DNA of 7,404 nt from Methanobrevibacter sp. GTDB lineage: Archaea > Methanobacteriota > Methanobacteria > Methanobacteriales > Methanobacteriaceae. The position numbers and the translations under genes were made by a program. Each line of letters starts with the position of its first letter. Position 1 is the first letter of the stretch. The notes under the pieces are model-generated. The model saw only the letters and a list, made by a program, of their open reading frames with translations. It was not told where the DNA came from and made no database searches. The stretch spans positions 1 to 7,404 of the forward strand of contig WRNS01000039.1 of the NCBI GenBank assembly GCA_009776495.1, given 5' to 3'. Shown one piece after another: positions 1 to 5,736 of the stretch.

Positions 1-787
1 GTCCTTTTTCATCAACTGCTATCATTCTATCAGCATCACCATCATGAGCTATTCCAATATCTGCTCCTACAGCTACCACAACTTTCATCAAATCCTTCAA
101 GTTTTGCTCATTTGGTTCTGGATTCCTACCAGGGAAAAACCCATCTACTTGGCTGTTCAAACTAACTACTTCACAACCACTACGTCTAAATATAATTGGG
201 GAAAGTTCACTTCCTGCTCCTGAAGCAGGGTCAACTACAACCTTTAAACCTGGTTTAATATCAACAATATTTAATAATTCATTTATATAACTCTCTTTGA
301 CATCTTCAATCAAATGAGTAGTTCCAATGTTTTCCCAACTAACATTGATAAACTCTTTAGAAAAATAAATTTTCTCTAATTCTTCTTCTTGAGATGGAGT
401 ATAGGCCATTCCGTTTTTATTCCAAACTTTAATTCCATTGTACTGAGAAGGATTATGGGAGGCCGTGATCATTATTCCTGCGTCTACACCGAGTTTAGCT
501 ACTGCATATCCAACAAGAGGAGTTGGAACCATTTTTAACTTAAACACATTACAACCCGATTCGAGTAATCCTGCACAAATTGCATTTTCAAGCATTTGAT
601 TGGTTGTTCTTGAATCATATCCAATAACAACATTACCTTTTCCACCTAAATAAGTAGCTAATGCTTTACCAACATTTAAAGCAAGTTCTGCTGTTATTTC
701 TTCTTTAATTTTTCCTCTTATTCCAGATGTTCCAAAAAGTTTTTTATTTGCCCCAGAATCAACTTTTTTCTTATCATTAGTTGTCAT
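1..787 (-). CDS. glmM: Phosphoglucosamine mutase / phosphohexomutase, N-terminal 262 codons (runs off left edge)
   Basis: Alpha-D-phosphohexomutase family, most likely the archaeal enzyme converting glucosamine-6-phosphate to glucosamine-1-phosphate on the way to UDP-GlcNAc in the cytoplasm. Seen: the domain-1 signature LFGTSGIRG (residues 17-25), the active-site loop TASHNP with phosphoserine Ser110 (108-113), and the metal-binding loop DGDADR (249-254). The sugar-binding and C-terminal domains lie beyond the window edge; the family is about 450 residues, so slightly over half is present. The ATG at 787 is supported by GGTGA at 793-797, 5 nt upstream. This start leaves a lysine-rich tail of about 16 residues before the family core, which is slightly long; no other in-frame start is near. 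The family also contains phosphomannomutases, so the substrate is inferred from overall resemblance to archaeal GlmM. It has its own promoter and is not coupled to apgM upstream. Confidence 0.9.
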   Translation of the reverse strand, partial: MTTNDKKKVDSGANKKLFGTSGIRGKIKEEITAELALNVGKALATYLGGKGNVVIGYDSRTTNQMLENAICAGLLESGCNVFKLKMVPTPLVGYAVAKLGVDAGIMITASHNPSQYNGIKVWNKNGMAYTPSQEEELEKIYFSKEFINVSWENIGTTHLIEDVKESYINELLNIVDIKPGLKVVVDPASGAGSELSPIIFRRSGCEVVSLNSQVDGFFPGRNPEPNEQNLKDLMKVVVAVGADIGIAHDGDADRMIAVDEKG

Positions 788-822
788 TCAAGTCACCAAC
801 ACTTAAAAGTCAAATTTTTTTA

Positions 823-831
823 CAATATAAT
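823..831 (-). promoter_or_regulatory. Candidate box A (TATA) promoter of glmM
   Basis: On the minus strand the sequence ATTATATTG lies about 40 nt before the glmM ATG. Archaeal transcription starts about 25 nt downstream of box A, which would put the start near 800 and give a short leader containing the GGTGA ribosome binding site. In DNA this AT-rich TATA-like strings are common, so position is the main support. Confidence 0.45.
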
Positions 832-857
832 TTTATCATTCATTTTATCTTAAATAA

Positions 858-905
858 TAAATAAATAATTTATTTTACCTAAATAGTAAATAAATAATTT
901 ATTTT
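858..905. repeat. Two tandem copies of a 19-bp dyad upstream of glmM
   Basis: The sequence TAAATAAATAATTTATTTT occurs at 858-876 and again, identical, at 887-905, 29 bp apart. Within each copy AAATAAAT and ATTTATTT form perfect 8-bp inverted arms around a single A. The pair sits just upstream of the glmM box A, where a paired operator or activator site could lie. Low complexity means chance cannot be excluded. Confidence 0.6.
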
Positions 906-1061
906 TCATGATTTCTAGAAGTTTTAAAATGAAATTTTCTAGTTTTAATTAAATATTATCTTTTATTTTAATATTCAATTAATTGAAATAGTATTCTTAT
1001 TATTTTTCCTAATTATCCAATTAATTCAATTTCATTAAGATTAAAATATAAATTATTGCTA

Positions 1062-1157
1062 AAAAGATTAAATTTTGTTTAAAAGATTAAAAAATTTTGT
1101 TTAAATTATTAAATTATTAAAAGATTAAATTATTAAATTATTGTTTAAAAGATTAAA
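1062..1157 (-). terminator. Repeated T-rich unit downstream of apgM, probable terminator cluster
   Basis: AAAAGATTAAA on the plus strand occurs four times (1062-1072, 1081-1091, 1119-1129, 1147-1157). The second and fourth are part of a longer 17-bp match, TTGTTTAAAAGATTAAA (1075-1091 and 1141-1157). Read on the minus strand, just after the apgM stop, each is TTTAATCTTTT, and one T6 run lies at 1089-1094. Archaeal RNA polymerase stops at U-tracts, so a series of these units is a plausible repeated terminator. The repeats are seen; the function is inferred. Confidence 0.5.
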
Positions 1158-1177
1158 CTCGAATTTCTATGAATTAT

Positions 1178-2416
1178 TTAAGCTCCGAACTTTTTTGAGT
1201 TATTCATCAAATCCATAAGAATATCCATCACGTCAGAGCCTTTTATTCTGCAAAGTCCACCTTTATGAGCTTCAATTTCATTAAACTGATTAACATCATC
1301 AATGCGAACTTCTGGACCATATATTATCATTGGCACAGGATCGGCAGTATGATCCATAGCAGAAATTGGGGTGGAGTGATCAGCTGTTAGAATTATATAG
1401 CAGTCTTCAAGATCTAATAATTTTTTAACAACGGTTTTATCAATTTTTTCTATAAAATTTAATTTATCCTGTAAATTTCCATCATGACCTGCTTCATCGG
1501 CACCATCTATATTTATCAAAAAGAAATTATGGTCGCTTTTGGTGACGTTTTCAACGATTGCATTGGTAATGTTGTCTAAGTTTGTGTCAACTCCACCAGT
1601 AGCTCCCTCAACCTCAATAACGTCCATCCCTGCAAAATTAGCTATTCCTTGTATAAGTCCAGTTTCAGCTATGCACATTGATTTAACATTATATTTATCA
1701 TTCAATGATTCCACATCAGGAACAGCTCCAGCACCTCTTGGTATTATAATATTCGCTGGATGTTCATTGTTTTCAATTCGTTTAACATTTACTGGATGAT
1801 CTTTTATCATTTCATAAGATTTTTTAACTAATTTATTCAATATATCCGCAGTTTTTTCAGCTTCTTTACTTCCATCAGTAGCTACGACCTTTTTAGGAGA
1901 TTTGCCTTCTTTCTTTGGGTCTGCATCAGATACTTTATCTGACAATCCTTCTCCTCTTAAAACCAAAACTGCTCTGTGGCCTGTTGATTCTTTAAAAACT
2001 ATTTTGATATCTTCATATCCTTCAATAGTCATTTTATTTAAGGATTTAATAATGTCTTCAGCACCTTCTCTTATTCTTCCAGCACGACGATCTATAATTA
2101 TGTTATTTTCATCAGAAGTTGAAAAATTGCATCTAAAAGCTATATCTCCAGGTAGAACTGAAACTCCGACACCAGAGGCTTCAAAAGGACCTCTTCCTGT
2201 GTAAACTTTATATGGATTATAACCTAAGATAGAAATATGTGCTGTATCACTTCCTGGAATAATGCCAGGTTTAATGGAGTCCATCAATCCGTTAATTCCT
2301 TTTTCCGCCATTTTATCCATATTCGGAGTATTAGCTGCTTGTAATGGAGTTTTATTCTTAAGATCTTTTAAAGGACGATCTCCTAAGCCATCCATTATTA
2401 AAATTATTCCTTTCAT
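1178..2416 (-). CDS. apgM: 2,3-bisphosphoglycerate-independent phosphoglycerate mutase, archaeal ApgM type
   Basis: Interconverts 3- and 2-phosphoglycerate in glycolysis and gluconeogenesis; a cytoplasmic metalloenzyme of the alkaline phosphatase superfamily. With the ATG at 2416 the protein is 412 residues, usual for ApgM. Seen: the N-terminal metal motif MDGLGDRP with Asp9, the SDTAH segment with nucleophile Ser56, the YTGRGPFEA segment, IDGADEAGHDG with Asp304, Asp307 and His311, TADHS with Asp346 and His347, and DHTADPVP with His356. The frame stays open to a GTG at 2425, but GTGAT at 2421-2425 is itself a good Shine-Dalgarno match 4 nt before the ATG, so the GTG is better read as part of the ribosome binding site. 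The gene has its own spacers on both sides. Methanogens need it chiefly for gluconeogenic flow from pyruvate. Confidence 0.96.
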   Translation of the reverse strand: MKGIILIMDGLGDRPLKDLKNKTPLQAANTPNMDKMAEKGINGLMDSIKPGIIPGSDTAHISILGYNPYKVYTGRGPFEASGVGVSVLPGDIAFRCNFSTSDENNIIIDRRAGRIREGAEDIIKSLNKMTIEGYEDIKIVFKESTGHRAVLVLRGEGLSDKVSDADPKKEGKSPKKVVATDGSKEAEKTADILNKLVKKSYEMIKDHPVNVKRIENNEHPANIIIPRGAGAVPDVESLNDKYNVKSMCIAETGLIQGIANFAGMDVIEVEGATGGVDTNLDNITNAIVENVTKSDHNFFLINIDGADEAGHDGNLQDKLNFIEKIDKTVVKKLLDLEDCYIILTADHSTPISAMDHTADPVPMIIYGPEVRIDDVNQFNEIEAHKGGLCRIKGSDVMDILMDLMNNSKKFGA

Positions 2417-2585
2417 GTCTATCACAATATTGTATTAATTTAAATAAAATTTTCTTTAGATTATTTTTTGTATAGATTCAAGATAAAGTATTAATAAATT
2501 TAGAATTAATTAAAAACAATTCTTAAGAATATATTGATAATTTTAACATATAAATTTTTAAATATTTAAAAAAATTTTTTTTTTA

Positions 2586-2599
2586 AAATATCGATATTT
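2586..2599. repeat. 14-bp perfect palindrome in the DUF92-apgM spacer
   Basis: AAATATCGATATTT is a perfect palindrome about 170 bp upstream of the apgM start and 56 bp past the DUF92 stop. It contains the only CG step in an otherwise nearly pure A/T stretch. It could be a protein-binding site, but nothing shows this directly. Confidence 0.5.
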
Positions 2600-2620
2600 A
2601 ATAATTAATAAAATAATAAT

Positions 2621-2649
2621 AAAAAAAGTAAGAAAAGAAATGAAAAAAA
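2621..2649 (-). terminator. T-tract terminator of the DUF92 gene
   Basis: Two A7 runs on the plus strand (2643-2649 and 2621-2627) read as T7 runs on the minus strand, beginning 6 nt past the DUF92 stop codon. This is the standard appearance of an archaeal U-tract terminator; no strong hairpin precedes it. Confidence 0.6.
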
Positions 2650-2654
2650 TTATT

Positions 2655-3371
2655 TTAGTGAATTGTGGAAATTATTCCAATAATAGCTCCTGTAATAGTA
2701 GCTAAAAGGTTCACATGCTCATTATTCAGAAAGTTTCTTCGCTCTAAAACAGCTCCAAGAATACTATCCATAAAACAACCAATGGTTCCTGAGATTATAG
2801 CTATTTTAAGTGAAAGAAAAGGATCAGACATTATTCCAAGGAGATATGCAGCTATTCCAATGATTCCTGCACCTATAATTCCAACTGCAGTTCCTAATGT
2901 TGAAATTGCCCCATCTGTTCCAGGTGCAACTTTTTTCATGGTTGTTATAAGTCTTGGTTCTTGAAGTATTCCTATTTCACTAGCCATAGTATCGGCAGTA
3001 GCTGTTGCAATAGAACCAATAAATCCTCCAACAAATGAGAGATAGTAACCACCAAAAGCGACTCCACCAAAGGCAGCCATTGCAAAGGCAACAACTCCAT
3101 TTGAAATAACATTTTTAGCTGTTCTTTTCCCTTCATAGATGCCTAATTGTTTTTTATAAGATTTTTGATATTTTGTAACAAAAAGACTCAAAATTAAAAA
3201 TAATAAAATTAAAAATAACCAGTTCACACCAGCAGAAAATATAATTATAACTCCCATGACTACCATTGAAAGAGAACCCCATAAATCAAGAGCTTTTCTG
3301 TGATAGGTCCAAGTTCCAACTAAAAGGAGCAAAATAACATAAACCCAATTTATTATCAATGTCTCTTCCAT
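2655..3371 (-). CDS. TIGR00297/DUF92 family integral membrane protein
   Basis: A 238-residue polytopic membrane protein. Hydrophobic segments lie near residues 5-22, 32-66, 88-120, 155-180, 186-205 and 221-237. The family signatures are all visible: GKRTAKNVISNG (81-92), ATADTMASEIG (124-134), PGTDGAISTLGT (150-161), DSILGAVLERR (202-212) and NNEHVN (216-221). Length is normal. The plant and cyanobacterial member VTE6 is a phytyl-phosphate kinase, so a role phosphorylating isoprenoid phosphates for lipid synthesis or salvage is possible here, but the archaeal function is not known to me. The ATG at 3371 gives the full family N-terminus and is preceded by a weak ribosome binding site. Its own box A and terminator make it monocistronic; the neighbours do not hint at a function. 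Confidence 0.9.
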   Translation of the reverse strand: MEETLIINWVYVILLLLVGTWTYHRKALDLWGSLSMVVMGVIIIFSAGVNWLFLILLFLILSLFVTKYQKSYKKQLGIYEGKRTAKNVISNGVVAFAMAAFGGVAFGGYYLSFVGGFIGSIATATADTMASEIGILQEPRLITTMKKVAPGTDGAISTLGTAVGIIGAGIIGIAAYLLGIMSDPFLSLKIAIISGTIGCFMDSILGAVLERRNFLNNEHVNLLATITGAIIGIISTIH

Positions 3372-3404
3372 CTTATCATACCATAGCTATATTTAAAAAA
3401 TAGC

Positions 3405-3417
3405 TTATATATATTTA
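3405..3417 (-). promoter_or_regulatory. Candidate box A (TATA) promoter of the DUF92 gene
   Basis: On the minus strand AAATATATATAAG lies 34-46 nt before the ATG at 3371. A start about 25 nt downstream would fall near 3383, within the small palindrome ATAGCTAT (3383-3390). Spacing is ideal for an archaeal promoter with a short leader. Confidence 0.55.
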
Positions 3418-3560
3418 ACCTTTAAAATTTAAAAAAAAGTTGGATTGATGAAATTACTTTTAAAAAATAGATATTTCCAAATTAGATAGATTGATTTGTA
3501 TTTTAATAATGAAAATCTTATTTTTTCTAAGTTTAAATCAATAATCTTTAAAAATCAAGA

Positions 3561-3659
3561 TTATTTAAAGTTCATATGTTGTACAAAGTCATTAAAATAA
3601 TAATCAAGATTATGGGGTATTTGTTTATCTAATAACTCTTTAAATAAAAAATAAATTGG
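3561..3659 (-). pseudogene. Possible gene remnant, 32 codons without a start codon
   Basis: Between two in-frame stops the minus strand reads FKELLDKQIPHNLDYYFNDF followed by VQHMNFK and a stop. This segment is richer in G and C than its surroundings and has a protein-like residue mix, unlike the Phe/Ile/Lys/Asn runs that random AT-rich DNA gives. There is no start codon at its head, so it cannot be an intact gene. It vaguely recalls the N-terminal region of IS5/IS1182-type transposases (helix, then IP.. and an aromatic segment), but this is a weak impression. Chance is possible. Confidence 0.2.
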
Positions 3660-3764
3660 TTAATTAAATAAAATTTCAAATGTTCATAAGAAAAAAGTTA
3701 AAAAAAAATATAAAAAAATTAAAATTTTTTTCCCTAAAAGTAAAAAAAATTTCTTTTTAAAATT

Positions 3765-3806
3765 TTTAACTAAAAGGAATTTAAAAGGAATTTAACTAAA
3801 AGGAAT
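3765..3806. repeat. 16-bp direct repeat, 26-bp period, downstream of rps3ae
   Basis: TTTAACTAAAAGGAAT occurs at 3765-3780 and 3791-3806, with a shortened copy TTTAAAAGGAAT overlapping both (3780-3791). On the minus strand this gives a series of ATTCCTTTTA units after rps3ae. It may be slippage-derived; a terminator or RNA-stability role is only a guess. Confidence 0.7.
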
Positions 3807-3820
3807 AAAAAATCCATTTT

Positions 3821-3902
3821 AAAAAAAAATCTATTTTTATTTAAAAATTAATTATTAATTAAAGGATTTTTTTTAAAATTAATATTAAAATTTAAATAAA
3901 AA
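3821..3902 (-). terminator. T-tract cluster ending rps3ae transcription
   Basis: Downstream of the rps3ae stop (3939) the minus strand carries a T5 run (3898-3902) and a T9 run (3821-3829). Archaeal termination often occurs at several successive U-tracts. No stable stem-loop is apparent. Confidence 0.45.
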
Positions 3903-3938
3903 CAATAAACCTTATTTTATAAATGATAAATATCTGAG

Positions 3939-4520
3939 TTAATTATCTAAAACAGTACTTTTTATAATTTCCACTCGTTTAAGAGGATAAATCTTTTTAG
4001 CTTTATGATAAATTTCAGAAGCCATTCTTCCATTTACTGAGGTTTCAATTACATCTTCATAGCTTTTTTCACTAGCTATGCGTTCAACTAAATCTCTAAT
4101 AGTTTCTCGCATGAATTTCTGTTGGGATGATTTAGATCTTCTTGTTGTAATAGCTAAAACATGTAATTTCATTTTATAATCGTCTTTTGTTTTAACAATG
4201 ACATGAGAATCAATTCTACTGGTTCCTCTTCTAATCATGCTTCTAACATAATCAGTGGTTACTATATGTCCTGTAAACTTTGTATTAGCTATGTCTCCAG
4301 CTACATTATCAACTTCAAATTTTAACTTAATATATTGTTTGCTAAAATCACCAGTTAATTCTCTCATGGTTACTTCAACACCCCTACCTATTAAAAAATC
4401 AGGATCTCTTGAGGGAGTATTACCAATTTCTTTATCTCCAAAAGCTATTGGTGTTTTTATTGTGTACCAAGATTTTTCTTTCCATGTGTCACGTGTTCTT
4501 CTTTTTTTTGCCTTTGCCAT
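3939..4520 (-). CDS. rps3ae: 30S ribosomal protein S3Ae (eS1)
   Basis: A structural protein of the small ribosomal subunit found in archaea and eukaryotes (S3a/eS1) but not bacteria. The 193-residue length is normal for archaea. Seen: the basic N-terminus MAKAKKRRTRDTWKEKSWY, the conserved centre DYVRSMIRRGTSRIDSH (about residues 91-107), and the conserved end IYPLKRVEIIKSTV (about 177-190). The ATG at 4520 is supported by GGAG at 4529-4532, 8 nt upstream. It stands alone, with a 567-bp spacer behind it and over 1 kb of non-genic DNA in front, so it must carry its own, presumably strong, promoter. Codon use and motifs show no sign of damage. Confidence 0.98.
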   Translation of the reverse strand: MAKAKKRRTRDTWKEKSWYTIKTPIAFGDKEIGNTPSRDPDFLIGRGVEVTMRELTGDFSKQYIKLKFEVDNVAGDIANTKFTGHIVTTDYVRSMIRRGTSRIDSHVIVKTKDDYKMKLHVLAITTRRSKSSQQKFMRETIRDLVERIASEKSYEDVIETSVNGRMASEIYHKAKKIYPLKRVEIIKSTVLDN

Positions 4521-4591
4521 AAATATAACTCCTTAATTAATTCTTTGATTTGTATGATTCGTATTATAAAACATAATTGAAAAAAAATAAC

Positions 4592-4599
4592 AATATAAA
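4592..4599 (-). promoter_or_regulatory. Candidate box A (TATA) promoter of rps3ae
   Basis: TTTATATT on the minus strand, about 72-79 nt before the ATG, would place the transcript start near 4568 and give a leader of roughly 48 nt. A second candidate, TTTTATAATA near 4563-4572, would give a leader of about 20 nt. I cannot choose between them with confidence. Confidence 0.4.
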
Positions 4600-4736
4600 C
4601 TAATTTGATATTATGGATATCTAAATAATTGAACATATCTCAAATACCCAAACCAATAATAAGAAGGATATAATCAAATATAATTATTAATAATAGTCTA
4701 TAAGATCATCCAATTATAAAATTGTAGATTTTATAC

Positions 4737-4868
4737 TCACAAACGAAATTCTCCATTTGTAAGAATATAAAAAGTAATATACATTAAAATGAATAAAATC
4801 ATAAATAGTATAACGTTTGTTTTGGACTCTATCCAAAATATATTGTAAAAATTGTATAAATTAAAGTT
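4737..4868 (-). pseudogene. Possible membrane-protein remnant or 21-residue membrane peptide
   Basis: The minus strand is open for 43 codons and reads FWIESKTNVILF before an ATG at 4802, then one strongly hydrophobic segment, then LTNGEFRL and a TGA. From the ATG it would be a 21-residue single-span peptide, but no ribosome binding site precedes that ATG. Past the TGA the same frame continues with several stops yet still gives protein-like stretches such as LYPSYYWFGYLRYVQLFRYP before 4600, suggesting decay of a longer membrane-protein gene. AT-rich DNA yields hydrophobic residues by chance, so support is weak; the tryptophans are the main non-random hint. Confidence 0.2.
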
Positions 4869-4881
4869 TTAAAATATTTAA

Positions 4882-4923
4882 AACCCGCCCATAAAGGTTA
4901 GGATAACTATTTAATTTATCCTA
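4882..4923 (+). other. GC-richer double-hairpin segment, possible small RNA or attenuator-like structure
   Basis: AACC (4882-4885) can pair with GGTT (4896-4899), followed at once by a perfect 8-bp stem TAGGATAA/TTATCCTA (4899-4906 with 4916-4923) with a 9-nt loop, and then an AT-rich tail with a T5 run. CCCGCCC in the first loop is a conspicuous GC cluster in this region. A small RNA is possible, on either strand; I recognise no family. Confidence 0.25.
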
Positions 4924-5003
4924 TTTAAAGTTTTTCAAGAGAAATTGAAAATTAGAAAAAATAGCTATTTCCTTAAATTGAGGGTGGTGAAATTTTAAAA
5001 TAT

Positions 5004-5162
5004 ATGAACTATTAATTTTTATTAAAAAATCAGGGACATAAATATAATAATAGTAATTTAAAGGATTTTAAACCATATGAAAAAATTATAAAGAGTATAT
5101 GGGTTACAAATTTCATACAATTTTTTTTATATATAATAATAAAAAAAAAAAAAAAGTTTTGA
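5004..5162 (+). pseudogene. Possible broken gene start: RBS, ATG, early stop, then 48 open codons
   Basis: GGTGGTGA at 4983-4990 is a good archaeal ribosome binding site, 13 nt before an ATG at 5004. The frame stops at its fourth codon (TAA 5013-5015) and is then open for 48 codons in the same frame to TGA at 5160, reading KDFKPYEKIIKSIWVTNFIQ and then a hydrophobic stretch with polylysine from the A15 run. This could be the 5' end of a decayed membrane-protein gene. No family is recognised and chance is possible. Confidence 0.2.
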
Positions 5163-5488
5163 TGAAAAATATGAAAACTAAAAATAAATAGTGAAAAATA
5201 TCAAAAGAGTATAAATGAAAACCTCCTTATTTTTAAAAATTATTTAATTTATATAATATTCATTGTATTAATAGGTAAATTTCATATAAAATACTTAAAA
5301 TATAAATAATAAATAGTTTAACTTGTTTTAAATTAATTTTAATTATAATCTAATAAAAACAAAGAAAATAATAAATAAACTTAAAAAAACAAAAATTTTA
5401 CAAAATAAAATAAAAAAAGTTATATAGTAGATCTTTTAATATGAATTAATATCTTTTATTTAACTAAACAAAAAATATTATAAAGAAA

Positions 5489-5687
5489 ATGAAAAAAACA
5501 AAAGTTTTCAAAAGCAATCATTAGAAGAATTTTGAAGAGAAAATCATCGAAGAAGAATTAGAAGGAAAAGATGAGGATTGTTTTCAAAAAGTAGTAACCG
5601 TGAGAATAATGAGAAATAAAAGTTTTTAAAAGTAAAATAATAACAAAATATGGAATTAGCTACAACAAACAATTTAAAAGACAATAA
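5489..5687 (+). pseudogene. Possible decayed reading frame with in-frame TAG and a frameshift
   Basis: From the ATG at 5489 the frame reads 11 codons, meets TAG (5522-5524), and continues open to TAA at 5627 with a charged, protein-like sequence: NFEEKIIEEELEGKDEDCFQ followed by KVVTVRIMRNKSF. At the T5/A4 run near 5623-5631 another frame takes over and reads KSKIITKYGISYNKQFKRQ to TAA at 5687. One stop and one frameshift would thus join about 65 residues. The 5520-5610 part is clearly less AT-rich than its surroundings. I recognise no family. Confidence 0.25.
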
Positions 5688-5736
5688 TTTAAGAAAAAAA
5701 TATTAAATAGCTATAAAACTCAAAAAGGTGGGATAA

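Larger units (their letters stand above)
788..1177. other. 390-bp intergenic spacer between glmM and apgM
   Basis: No gene is visible. The segment holds the glmM leader, box A and tandem dyads at the glmM end, and the repeated T-tract units behind apgM at the other end. The central part (about 906-1060) is AT-rich with nothing I can name. Confidence 0.7.
3372..3938. other. 567-bp intergenic region between the DUF92 gene and rps3ae
   Basis: Holds the DUF92 promoter, the possible coding remnant at 3561-3659, and a long A/T-only zone (3690-3900) with direct repeats and T-tracts that probably ends rps3ae transcripts. AATCAAGATTAT occurs twice (3553-3564, 3602-3613), the first copy overlapping an AATAATC/GATTATT inverted repeat. 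No intact gene is visible. Confidence 0.7.
4521..5736. other. 1.2-kb gene-poor, extremely AT-rich region
   Basis: No intact gene is supported. It contains the rps3ae promoter, three short interrupted reading frames that may be gene remnants (listed separately), a double-hairpin segment (4882-4923), a 15-nt A run (5141-5155), and two near-identical copies of TGAAAAATATNAAAA (5163-5177 and 5192-5206). No tRNA-like or CRISPR-like pattern is visible on either strand. Confidence 0.7.

Noticed and set aside
1539..1799. 86-codon plus-strand open frame within apgM
   Set aside because: It lies antisense to the strongly conserved apgM reading frame and shows no family features or ribosome binding site; it is a shadow frame.
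1902..2204. 100-codon plus-strand open frame within apgM
   Set aside because: Antisense shadow of apgM, with serine/proline-rich composition typical of reversed coding DNA.
2665..2964. 99-codon plus-strand open frame within the DUF92 gene
   Set aside because: Antisense to conserved DUF92 motifs; no independent support.
3372..3938. Possible CRISPR array in the repeat-rich spacer
   Set aside because: The repeats are short, low-complexity, few in number and lack unique spacers of regular length.
4255..4536. 93-codon plus-strand open frame opposite rps3ae
   Set aside because: Antisense to a certain ribosomal protein gene; no ribosome binding site or family resemblance.
5141..5155. A15 homopolymer
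   Set aside because: Long A runs are expected in DNA of this composition and it lies in no supported gene; it is far less surprising than the G12 tract.
5221..5228. Perfect Shine-Dalgarno-like AAGGAGGT on the minus strand
   Set aside because: No ATG, GTG or TTG at a suitable distance; the frame below it stops after about a dozen hydrophobic codons. Probably chance, at most another relic of a lost gene.
4521..5736. tRNA or other classical RNA gene in the large gap
   Set aside because: No T-loop (GGTTCRA) or acceptor-stem pattern is seen on either strand, and there is no clear pairing of C (RUGAUGA) and D (CUGA) boxes around the few TGATGA occurrences.
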